Positions 38,537 to 49,168 of a stretch of 64,000 nt of DNA are shown here, piece by piece. A model generated the notes under the pieces. It ran no database searches and was not told where the DNA came from. It saw nothing but the letters and a program-made list of their open reading frames with translations. Both the position numbers and the translations under genes were made by a program. Numbering within the stretch: the first letter of the stretch is position 1; each line of letters begins with the position of its first letter. The stretch lies in assembly GCF_900090045.1 (NCBI RefSeq), contig NC_041786.1, positions 1,110,001 to 1,174,000 of the forward strand, given 5' to 3'. The DNA is from Plasmodium malariae (lineage: Eukaryota > Apicomplexa > Aconoidasida > Haemosporida > Plasmodiidae).

Positions 38537-40774
38537 TTTATAGGTATGTGACTAAAATGAATTATAATGTGTTGGACCTTGAAACGATTATTACAAATAT
38601 ATTAGTCATAGTTACCAATGCAACTATAAATTATTCGTTCATAGCTAACGCCAAAATTTGTGAATACCTATGTTGATGCATACGTACGTATAATTCTGTA
38701 CGTACATATATAAAGGCATTCATCAATTGTAAAATGTAAAAGGATTTATAAAACAAATAAAGCATCCTGTTCACACATTTCAAAAGGAGAACGAATGAGG
38801 GATCATTAAAAAAAAAAATTATTACTTGTTCATACATTTATCATGTCTAATAATTTATTTTAAAAAAAAGAAAAAAAAAATTCTGACTTGTTAATGTAAA
38901 AACTTCCATATATATATATGTATATATATATACAAAAATTCGATAACTCTCTTTTTGTTTAAAATATCAATCCTGTATACAAGTAAAAGTTACATTGTTT
39001 AGGGGCAAATATATAGAAATAATTCAACAACAATATGTTCGTCATTTTTGAATTTATTAAATATAAATTAACTTGTTAGACCAAAATATTATAAGCAAAA
39101 ATTAAAGATACCTTTTCTTACAAAAATATGGATATTGCTTTTGCTCACAGGAATGTAAAAAAAGATTTTTTTTTTTTTTTTTTTTTTTTTAGTTGTACTG
39201 ATTCGGATTTTTAGTTTATTCCTTCTTTTTTTTTTTTCTATTTTCTCTTTAGTTTGCATGGAAACAAATATATTTCCATATTTGCGTTCTTAGCACTTGT
39301 CTACTTTTGGCACATTATGTACGTAATGTATGATTTCCTTTTGATTTTACGCAATTTCTTAAGTATTTATTATATATATTTATTCAATAACTCCAAAAAA
39401 GAAAAAAAAAAAAAAAAGAGGCTCGTTATCAAATAGCTAACACTTCTGTGTAGGATTAAATACCGCAATGAACAATGTAAAAAGGTTTAAAAATTACCAC
39501 TTTTTAATTTTGAAATTTCGAGAATTTCATGTATGCCAATTTAAAGAAGGGCGACCTTAATAGTTTGAGAAAATTTTCTCATTTATTTTTTTCCATTTTG
39601 CATTATTTCGCTTTGCTTTACTGCGTTCTTTGCTTGCTTTATTTTTTTTTTTTTTTTTGGAGGGGGGGGCGCATTACAGTGAGATGTGTTTCTTTTCGTG
39701 TGCCTTATACGGAAATGATGGATATGCTTTACATAGAAATGAAAAATGTCGATTATCAGTTTATATAAAAAAGTACTGAAGTTTATGCAATTAAAAAATA
39801 AAAAAAATAAGATAAATAATATTAAGTACAAAATATAAAATATAATATATAAATTAAATAATATGAGAAAACATGTTTTAAGTAAAAAATATAAAATCTT
39901 AAATGCAAAATACAATATATTTTATCTATCTAATTTTCAAGTGTCCGCAAACGCTCGTACATCCGTGTATGTAAACATGGGGCACATATATGTGTGATCT
40001 CAAAATGAAGAAATCCAAAAGAGAAATTGAAAAAAAAAAAAAAAAATAATACCTAAAATATGCAAAATATGCAGAATGTGCGGAGTACGCGAAACATACA
40101 AAAGTCAATCTTGTGGATGTTAAGAAAATTATTCATATGTACATATATATATATACGATAAACAGATTTGTATTATTTTTACTTTCGTTTGTACCCTCCC
40201 TCTTTTTTTAACTGCTAGCATATAAATATGAATATACTCGAAAGACTTTTAAGTACTCTTCTTTCGTCATTGCTAATTTAAATTTAGCGCATTCATAAGG
40301 TCTATCTCTTTTAATGTACGTACATATATGTATGAATACGAACATATATATGCGTTTTCCACACGTTTAAATTTGGCCTTTTTTTAAATATCTGAAATTT
40401 AGCACGTGTTATTTTCATTTATCTTTTTTTTTTTTTTTCCAATTCGCGATAAGCGTGCATGTGTAATGCGCACACGCGTAGCACGAGCAACACATGCATA
40501 GGTATCGTATGCAAGCATAATGCATGAACATGTACATATTTGAGTATACATATGTACATATATTTACTTCCATATATTTACATATATACACACATAAATA
40601 AGTATATGCAGGTATCACGTTTAAATATATGTATGCATTTATTAACGTATGTACGTATGTATGTACGCATGTACGCACGTAAGAATGCATAGGACGGTCC
40701 ACCGAACCATGCGCGCGCTAGCATGCCATTTTTTAGCATATGCGTAAAGGACGTATAAGGAAAGAGTTATCAAA
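36731..40774. other. 4.0-kb divergent intergenic region with one possible small gene
   Basis: This lies between the 5' ends of AMP deaminase (minus) and the RBBP4-type gene (plus). It contains an A-rich GATAAAAAAGAAAAAAC array (37495-37725), (TA)n tracts and poly(dT). Two pieces look more protein-like than the rest. One is a 37-codon Lys/Glu-rich frame starting at 38379 that could splice to a frame at 38536-38676. The other is a two-helix membrane-like frame at about 39253-39436 preceded by a CTCTTTAG acceptor. Neither gives a complete convincing gene model. Confidence 0.6.
37495..37725. repeat. A-rich GATAAAAAAGAAAAAAC array
   Basis: About fifteen copies of a 15-17 base unit GATAAAAAAGAAAAAAC with length variation in the A runs. 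Confidence 0.88.
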
Positions 40775-42304
40775 ATGATAGACATAATAAGCGAAAAAAA
40801 CAAAAGCTATGATTTGATGGACTCTTATGAATCTAAAAGTCCAATAGAGAATGAAACAAATGAAAATGCAAAGGTAGATATTATTAATGAAAGATATATA
40901 ATATGGAGGAAAAACACTCCATTTTTATATAGTTCACTTTTAAAAAACAAATTAGATTGGCCATCGTTAACAGTTGAATTTTTAGGAAGCGAGAATTCTT
41001 TTAAGTCAAAAACCAATTATTTTACAAATAAAATACTTTTAGGTACACACACGTCTAATCAAGATTCTGAATATGTATACATAGGTGAAATTAAATTTCC
41101 ATTATATTCTACAAAGGAAGATGTACTACAATATGAGAATTATACAGGTTTTATAAGTAATAAAAAGAAAAGAAAAGGTCATCCATTACCATCTTTTGAA
41201 ATAAAAGCAAAACTGTTACATCCAGGTGAAGTGATAAGAGCTACCCATTTACCCAATAATTCGTTTTTTATAGTTACACAAACATATAATGGAAATATAT
41301 TATTATTTGATTATACAAAACATCCTTCATTTCCTTCTGATATATCTACATGTTACCCCCAGATGATATTAAAAGGACATACAAGTGAAGGAAGTGGCTT
41401 ATGCTGGAATATTAATAAAATATATAACAACTGTAGTAATAAAAATACTAATGTATTTAATGATGAAAATGAAAATGACGGAACAGAAGGTACTGATGAT
41501 CCTTCCATGGACGTAAACACTAGTAACCTACTGTTAGCCTCATGTGCATCCGATGGAAGTATTTGTCTATGGGATATTAACAAAGGAACAAAAAGTAATG
41601 AAGTACCAAGGACATATGGTATTAATAAAATTGGAAAAACAGCTGATTATAATATAAAAATTTATGAAAATACTCCAACTCTAAGTCCTTTATGTACATG
41701 GACAAATAAAAATAAAGAAACATCTTTAAATGATGTGTTTTTTCATCCCAAATTTAATAATGCCCTTGGTGTGTGTGATGATGAAGGATATATGAGTTTA
41801 TATGATATAAGAAAAAAATATTTTTTTTCAAAACCTGAAATAAATTTTAAAGATCATAACGAACCAATGAATACATTTTCTTTTGATAATTTTTCGGATT
41901 ATATTTTTTCATGTGGATATACTGATGGATTAATTTCTATATGGGATATGAGATTTAATAAAGAATCTTTACTTAAAATAGATTATCATACTCAAAGTAT
42001 TAACAGAATTAAATTTTGCCTGATGCAGTCAGGTGTTTTTGGATCTTGTTCAGACGATGGAATTGCTTGTATCTGGGATATTTCTAGAAACTCAGTAAAT
42101 TATGAACAAGTCAGAAAATTAGATGATGATATTTATAATAACCCCAAAAAAATACCAAAACAGTTATTGTTTGTTCATGGGGGTCATGTTGGAAGTGTTT
42201 ATGATATGTCCTGGGCGAACAGCAACACGTTCTTGGTCGCTACTGTTGGGGTCGATAACTCGCTGCAAGTGTGGCACATGAATGAACAGTTCATATTTCA
42301 GTGA
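40775..42304 (+). CDS. RBBP4/RBBP7/MSI1-type WD40 histone-binding protein
   Basis: The product has 509 residues in a single exon. The N-terminal helix and first blade match the family signature: IIWRKNTPFLYSSLLKNKLD followed by WPSLTVEFL, at about residues 46-75, against the KNTPFLYDLV...WPSLT of human RBBP4. Next come HPGEVIRATHLPNN, then LLFDYTKHPSFP, LKGHTSEGSGLCWN, and WD blades ending CLWDI, SLYDI, SIWDM, CIWDI and QVWHM. Such proteins bind the first helix of histone H4 and are shared subunits of CAF-1, NuRD/HDAC and other chromatin complexes. It is longer than the usual roughly 420 residues because of an Asn/Asp/Glu-rich insertion (about 220-250) and a Lys-rich KKKRKGHPLP loop. The P. 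falciparum counterpart is, as I recall, annotated as a chromatin assembly factor 1 small subunit. The start is the only ATG ahead of the conserved block. Confidence 0.92.
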   Translation: MIDIISEKNKSYDLMDSYESKSPIENETNENAKVDIINERYIIWRKNTPFLYSSLLKNKLDWPSLTVEFLGSENSFKSKTNYFTNKILLGTHTSNQDSEYVYIGEIKFPLYSTKEDVLQYENYTGFISNKKKRKGHPLPSFEIKAKLLHPGEVIRATHLPNNSFFIVTQTYNGNILLFDYTKHPSFPSDISTCYPQMILKGHTSEGSGLCWNINKIYNNCSNKNTNVFNDENENDGTEGTDDPSMDVNTSNLLLASCASDGSICLWDINKGTKSNEVPRTYGINKIGKTADYNIKIYENTPTLSPLCTWTNKNKETSLNDVFFHPKFNNALGVCDDEGYMSLYDIRKKYFFSKPEINFKDHNEPMNTFSFDNFSDYIFSCGYTDGLISIWDMRFNKESLLKIDYHTQSINRIKFCLMQSGVFGSCSDDGIACIWDISRNSVNYEQVRKLDDDIYNNPKKIPKQLLFVHGGHVGSVYDMSWANSNTFLVATVGVDNSLQVWHMNEQFIFQ

Positions 42305-42354
42305 GCGGGGGGCTAATAACGGAGGGGAAAAGAAATAAATACAAACATAAATAA

Positions 42355-42393
<39 letters not shown>

Positions 42394-43969
42394 TACGTAT
42401 GCTCATATGTGTGAGGAGCAAAGTTAAACGCTGCATTTCAGAGGAATTATTCAGAAAAATTTATCTTATTAGACAAAACAAGGAAGTAAGCGTGTTCAGT
42501 TGAAAAATTGTAAGCTTTTGCCCTAAATCTCATATATATTTGAAAATTTGAAAATAAAATTTATTTAAAGCGAGTTATGACTTGACCCACTTAGATATGT
42601 GTGTGATGGTTAATTTTTTCCCTTTTTCCCCTTGTTAAAGCATAAAAGTACGAGCACAATTAGGATTTTTCGTTTTGTTAATGACTTAAGGAGTTGAAAA
42701 AATTTCACTTAGAAGTGCAACACATATAGATGTATAATATACTCATGCGCGCATTTGTGTATGTACTTATGCACGCATTTGTGTATGTACTTATGCACGC
42801 ATTTGTACATGTACTACGGTACGTGTTTATTAATGTGTTTATATTTGCCCTTGTGTATTCACATGAGTGCGCTTTTTCCTCGCAGCGCACAATTCTAAAC
42901 CACCATACGTATTTAAAGGAGTTATAATTTATTTACCATATATTTATTGCGCATGTTCGCATGTATTATGAGATTATATTGTAATATTGCAAAGGAAAAT
43001 AATATTATTGGTACCACATATTACGTTACAGATTAGTGTGCTATATTTATACGGTACCTTTAATACCCAAAAAAAAAAAAAAAAAAATTAAATTATTTTA
43101 TCTTTTTTTATCTTTCCTTTTCCTTTTCATTTTTCTTTTTATTTTTTTTTTTTCTTTTTCTTTTTCTTTTTCCTTTTCATTTTTTTTTATCTTTTCTTTT
43201 TCCTTTTTTCCTTTTTTCCTTTTTTCCATTTTCTCCTTTTTTTCTTTTTTTTTTTTTTTTTGTGTTTCAGCAAAATAACGTATATTTTTTTAATTTTTAA
43301 AAATCTTATGATTTATGAGTTCAACGTTTAATATGTGATTTTTTTTTTTTTTTGAAAAATTTCAATTAGAATAGCTTATTTAGACATGTGCGTATGTGTA
43401 TACATATGTACACATATTATAGGCATATGTGCATGTGATTATATGCGCATGTATGTATACGTTTTCATTTCCATTTTACGATTAAAAAATGTAGAAAGCA
43501 AATTGTGCACGTCCTCAAAATGTAAAGATAGTGTAAAATATATTTCTGAAAAAAAAAATTTTACGGAACAACAAACAAGCTTATTTTTATTTTTCCTTTT
43601 ATATGGCATTTAATGTACGACTCTCCAACCTAAAAAGGAGTTCTGCACACGTTCATAAACTCTTGATTATTACTCTCCCTTATTGCTGTTAGCGACTTGA
43701 AAAAATATGGCCCGTGTGCACGTATGTATATATGCGCATATAAAATATATATATATATATATGTATGTATGTATAAACCTATGTATGTGTGCCAGTCTCT
43801 TTTAAGTGTGCAATGTGAGAATTTCCTTCATTAATACATAGTGTAAATCATTTAATTACAATAGCTTCTTATGCTCGTCTTTTTTTCAGTGCAGCTACGT
43901 TTTTGACAATTCGCCTATTGCGCATTTGTTCAGTACATACGCATCAGCTATATATGCACTCATATATGA

Positions 43970-44015
<46 letters not shown>

Positions 44016-44120
44016 GTGCGTGTACACACATATACACACAGCGAGAGTGATATATTGAATACATACCTATGCAGCTCATCTGCATCCCACCTCACGCGTT
44101 CATATGTTGAAGTAATTAAG
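42305..44120. other. 1.8-kb tandem intergenic region
   Basis: This lies between the RBBP4-type gene and the enkurin-like gene. It contains (TA)n at 42358, a 28-bp GTACTTATGCACGCATTTGT repeat at about 42740-42805, a T/C-rich tract of TTTTTC type (43090-43260), poly(dT), and a (TA)n at 43972-44015 about 100 bases before the next start codon. I see nothing gene-like. Confidence 0.75.
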
Positions 44121-45534
44121 ATGGATACAAACGAAAATGATGAAAACTTAACAGAAGATGATGACAATGTCAAATATGATAAACCTGAATCACATAAAAA
44201 TTTCTGGAAGTCGTTTGGTTTAGACAATAAAGCAGGTAAGCTACTTTATTACCTGTACGGAGAAAGAACAAAAATTAACCCTGATTTAATTAATCCGAAA
44301 AGCTTTGTTAAAAAAAAGAAAGAAAAGGAAGAAGAGAATGAAGCCCAGAAAAAAGGGTCCAGAAAAGTTCAGATAAGCTACCCGTCCTTTAAAAGTTAAA
44401 AAATTGGAAGAAAAAATTGAAAAAAAATGGAAAAAACAAAAGTTAAAAATGGAAAAGAAAACAATTAAAAAAAGAAGAAATTATTTAAAAAAAATGCAGG
44501 AAAAATGTGAAAAAAAAGTTAAAACAAAAATGCTGCACATTCAGTTAGTCTAACTATTTATATATGCACACATGTACAGTAATAAATGAGACTAGTAAAC
44601 AAAATTAACTGATAGATTTAAGTCTGACCAAGGGAATACCTCCCCCGCAACTCCACTTAGTAGTATTATTTCTTCATAATAAAGAATGAAGGTTAAAAAA
44701 TTAACGTAGATTTACCAAGTCGGAGAAGTAAAATATTTACAAATACAAATTAGCAATGAACAGAAAAACTGTGAAGTTAAGCTAGATAAAATTTTGAAAA
44801 AAAAAAAAAAAAAAAAAAAAGAATTAACAGTACATGACAAAAAATGAACAAAAAATGAACAAAAAAAATGATATTATACAGCAGCGTAGCAAATAATGTT
44901 CTTCTAACGTGGCGATGATTCATTTACAACACCATATCTGCACTAGTTCATTTTTTTTTTTTTTTTTCCTAATTTTTCTTGTCTTTTCCTTCTGAAATAC
45001 CTTCTTTCAGAAAAGAATGAAAAAGAAAATCCCATCGACAAAATACCCCATAAAAAGCCATTGTCTAAAATCTTAGAAGAAACGAAAAATTATGAAAGCA
45101 TAAAAGAAATTCCTATACATATTGGGAAAAATCGAAATGAAGAAATAAAAAAATTAAATGAACTTTTTCTTGAGAAACAATGTAAGGTTGTACCACCCAG
45201 TTGTGCACCTATAGTCTTAACTGACGAAGAAAGAAAAGAAATTATTCAAAGTGCACAAAAAAGATTAACAGGTTTTAGTAATGCCCATAGTAAAGAAGAG
45301 AAGATGATGGATGCTCTAAAAAATTATAGATCTGAGTTAATAATTGAGTTAAATGAAAAGATAAGTCAGTATAAAAGTATTACGTCCAAGGAAAAAACAA
45401 ATAATTATGTTCTTACTACAAACCCTAGGGAATCAAATGAGTTTGAGTACAAAAAAATTGAACTCAAGAATGATATTGATCAGTGTAAGGTAAATATAAA
45501 AAAAATAGACGACCTTTTAGACTTGTCTAAGTGA
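44121..45534 (+). CDS. Enkurin-domain-like protein (two exons)
   Basis: Exon 1 starts at ATG 44121 and exon 2 runs 45011-45534 after a TTTCAG acceptor. Two donors are in the same phase: GCAG|GTAAGC after 44235, giving 212 residues, and AAAA|GTTAAA after 44394, giving 265 residues. The longer form fits human enkurin (about 256 residues) better. [13 protein letters not shown] parallels SPKDFLKKHSKEK, and IPHKKPL parallels VPKKPAVPL. In exon 2, the IPIHI...[12 protein letters not shown] and [17 protein letters not shown] segments parallel TPEYICKRNEEIKKA and LSDEEREAVLQGLKK of the enkurin domain. A Glu/Lys-rich helix closes the protein. Enkurin (FAP106) is an inner protein of ciliary doublet microtubules, so a role in the male-gamete axoneme is inferred. 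The weak distal donor is the main uncertainty, and retention of the sequence up to TAA 44397 would give a 92-residue product. The homology was judged by eye. Confidence 0.7.
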
Positions 45535-45589
45535 TGTACCCCCGCGGGATACACACTTGCGCATGCATAGGTATGCATATAAGCACATA

Positions 45590-45840
45590 TATACATATAC
45601 ATATATATACACATACATATACATATATATACACATACATATACATATATATACACATACATTTACATATACATATACATACATATACATATACATACAT
45701 ATACATATACATATACATACATACATACACATACACATATACATACATATACATACACATATACATACATATACATACACATACATATACATACATATAT
45801 ATACACATACGCATATACATACACATATACATACATTCAG
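45590..45840. repeat. TACATA/TACACA microsatellite
   Basis: A compound run of TACATA, TATACA and CACATA units starting 56 bases after the enkurin-like stop codon. It is open in several frames on both strands and not coding. Confidence 0.9.
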
Positions 45841-46254
45841 ATATCCATATTGTCGCTAGACTTATATATACTGGAAACATTCTTGCTTATAACGTGTAGC
45901 TAAAGTGCGCTACGAAAAAACGACAGCTTAAATTTGTGAGATTAAATGAATATACATAAGTATACATATTTGTTACATATGTACAAGTAAATGTTTGTGT
46001 TTATATCTACTTTTCGCCTAAACAAAGTAACGTAATAACTATTTGAAAAAAATTAAGCATTCTTGCAATAACTTTATATTTATATCTTTTATAAAAAAAA
46101 AAAGAAAAATAGAGGCGCATGTGCACTTTCCAGATTTTTCCTCTTTTCCTTTTTCTGTGAGGTACTCATGGAGGAAACATATTCCCTCTATGAATGAGAA
46201 TTGAAAAGTGGAAAAAAAAAAAAGAACGGAAAAAATAAAAAAAAAATTAATAAA

Positions 46255-46330
46255 ACAAAAATGAATTAACAAAATTGACTTAACAAAAATGAATTAACAA
46301 AATTGAATTAACAAAAATGAATTAACAAAA
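46255..46330. repeat. 23-bp tandem repeat
   Basis: Three to four copies of an AAAATGAATTAACAAAATTG-type unit, with a TGAATTAACAAAA core. Confidence 0.85.
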
Positions 46331-47814
46331 TCGACAAAAAAATCAAAAGGATTTACAAAAATGGCAAAATTGATAAAATTGACAACAAAATGGAAACAAT
46401 TTACAAAATCCAGAGTTAAATACTTGAGTAATGCATAATGTGTTATGAATAATGCCTTAAGTTTGACATTTTTATTTCCTTTTTTTTTGCTTTCTTTTCG
46501 TAGTTTTTTATTTATTTATCTGTACATTTGTTCTTATTCTCCCTCCCCTCCTCAACCATTTTAAATAGACGTTTTCAAAGTTTAACACACTGCTTTTAAA
46601 ATGAAAACATCACAAATTTTTATATGTACCCCTAAGGAGTAATACCTGTTTATATGTATATATATATTATATGTATGATTAATTTTTTTTTTTTTTTTTA
46701 TACATAATCACAAGGGGTTATGAATGTGTGAGCAGTACTAAGTGGAAATATACATGTGTAATTTATTCTTATATCCGCTTAGACACATTTATAAAAATAA
46801 AAAGCAGAAATAACAAGGGAAAGAAGGAAAAACAAGGGGAAAAAATGAGGGAAAAAAATTATTACCATTTACTAATGTAACTAATTTTTTTTGTTCATTA
46901 CATTATCTTTTTATCCTCACTAGTAGCATCTTGTAATATTCTTGTTGTTCCATGAAGTCATGTTTTCAATAAATTTCAAAAAGGAGTTACAACATTTTAT
47001 TTTTATAACTCTTGTACTTTTTTTTTTTTTTTTTGGATTATCATGTTGACAGTTTTTCGTTCATATTTTTTTCCATTTCTTTTTTTTTTTTTTTTTTTTG
47101 TGATTGAGACCTTCGTTTTAACAGTTTAGTACACTAATTAAACAGTATCCTCAAATGAAAAAAAGAAAAAATAATAAATAATTAAATACATACATGTATA
47201 AGTTTTTTTTTTTTTTTTTTTTTGTAATAAAGTTTTGAAAAAGATCATGCAACTAGTTTTTACACCTTTTATACATATGCATATATATACATACAAACAT
47301 ACAAACGTACAAACATACAAACATACAAACATATATACATATATACATATGTACTTACATACGAACATACATACATACACGCACATATACTTATATTTAA
47401 TCGTAATATACACTGTTACCACTGGTACGCATTTTTTAAAAGTGTATATCCGTTCCTTTTTATGTATAAATATTAATTTGATTTCTGTGTGTTAATTTAA
47501 ACGCTAAATCATTCTAAAACACTGTTTTAAAATAGTAAGAAAGAACAACCCGTATTAGTATTTATTTATTTATTTTTTTTTTTTTTTTTTTGTTCTTTTA
47601 TATATTTTTTTATATCTTATGTTCATTTATTTCTCTTTGTTCTCATACCTTGCCCCTTCCTTTCTTATATAATTGTATTTAATTATTTTTCGTTATATTT
47701 AATTATATTGTATTTTATTATAATATATATTATTATACTACATTTCATTATACTATGTTTTATTATATTATATCTAATTTAATATTTTTTTTCTGTCTTT
47801 TTTTTTTTTCAATC

Positions 47815-47905
47815 AGTTAGCATATACATATAAATATACACATATGAATATACACATATGAATATACACATATGAATATACACATATGAATATACACATA
47901 TACAT
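47815..47905. repeat. 14-bp tandem array
   Basis: About five copies of ATATGAATATACAC, flanked by variant units and ending in (TA)n and TGCATGCATG. Confidence 0.9.
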
Positions 47906-48928
47906 ACATATATATATGCATGCATGTGTAGAAGCCCATTTTTTCCGTGCTATTACAGCCAATATGTTATGTATTTAATTTCTTTTCCCTTATTAAGTAG
48001 TACATATACACGAGTATGTATCAGTAAGTTTACTTTCCTCAAAGTAATCCCTTTTTATCTCATGTAACTATAACACGTTTACTTTTTAGTTATTTCAAAA
48101 AAAAAAAAAAAAAAAAAAAAAATGTAAAGGGAAGGGAAGAGAAATGTACAAGAGGATTTAAGAACGTATTACTCTGTTTTAGACTTGACTTGTGCAGGAT
48201 ATGCAAGTTCATATATAAACATCCAAAACACATATATGTGCAAGTATAAATGTATATATGCATATATGTCTTTATTTATGTATATATGAATATGTATTCA
48301 TACATTCATATGCTTATGTTTACACCGAAAAAAACGAACAAGTTAACAAGTACAACAGTTCATTCATGCTCTACATTACATGTAGAAAATTTTTAAAGGG
48401 GTGCCAATTAAAAATATGAACAATTAAATTAAAAAATTGTATATTTTAATTAGTTTCAATTGAAAATGCTCGTTATAATATTAACGTGTAGCTAGCTTTT
48501 CGATCTCCTTTCCCTGTTTGTATTTTATTTTACTTCGTTTTATTTTTTATTTTATTTTTTTTTTTTTTGCATATAATTTATCATATCATTATCTGCCCTT
48601 TCAATAGTTCCGCAGTAGAATCTTTTTCTTTTTTTTTTTTTTTCCCTCTCAATGATGCGAGGAAAAAGGAGGAAAATAAAATAAATAAATAAATAAATAA
48701 GTAAATAAATAAATAAGTAAATAAATAAATAAGTAAATAAATAATAGTATAATATAGTTCAATAGAGTATACTAGAGTTACATAGGGTAGAACAGAGTTG
48801 AACACAGTTACATAAAGTTGACCGGTACACAGGAGAACAAAACGGGACAAACCTGAGTAGGACAACCAAAGCAGCATTTGTGAATACAAAATTCGTCAAA
48901 ACAAATCTTAGTAAAAATATACTATCTA

Positions 48929-49134
48929 ATGGATGCTGCCAGCAAATGCGTCATTGGCACAAAAATTTTTATTAGAGATAAAAACAAAGTAAACGAATAG
49001 CATTACAAGCGAAGCTTCGTGCATGTACGCGGTCATACGTAAATATGCAAATATATACATTGATATGTGTATGCGCGTGTGTGTATGTACGTATGGATGG
49101 ATACTTGTGTGCATATGTTAACGTGTGTTTATCC

Positions 49135-49168
<34 letters not shown>

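Larger units (their letters stand above)
45535..48928. other. 3.4-kb tandem intergenic region
   Basis: This lies between the enkurin-like gene and the first exon of the myosin. It contains a TACATA-rich microsatellite directly after the enkurin-like stop codon (45590-45840), a 23-bp array (46255-46330), poly(dT) tracts, a 14-bp array (47815-47905) and an AAATAAATAAGT array (48680-48745). I found no exon or RNA gene. Confidence 0.75.

Noticed and set aside
47916..47928. TGCATGCATG as an ApiAP2 binding site
   Set aside because: The motif is a known AP2-type core, but it sits at the end of a TATG/TACATA simple repeat where it arises by chance, far from a start codon.
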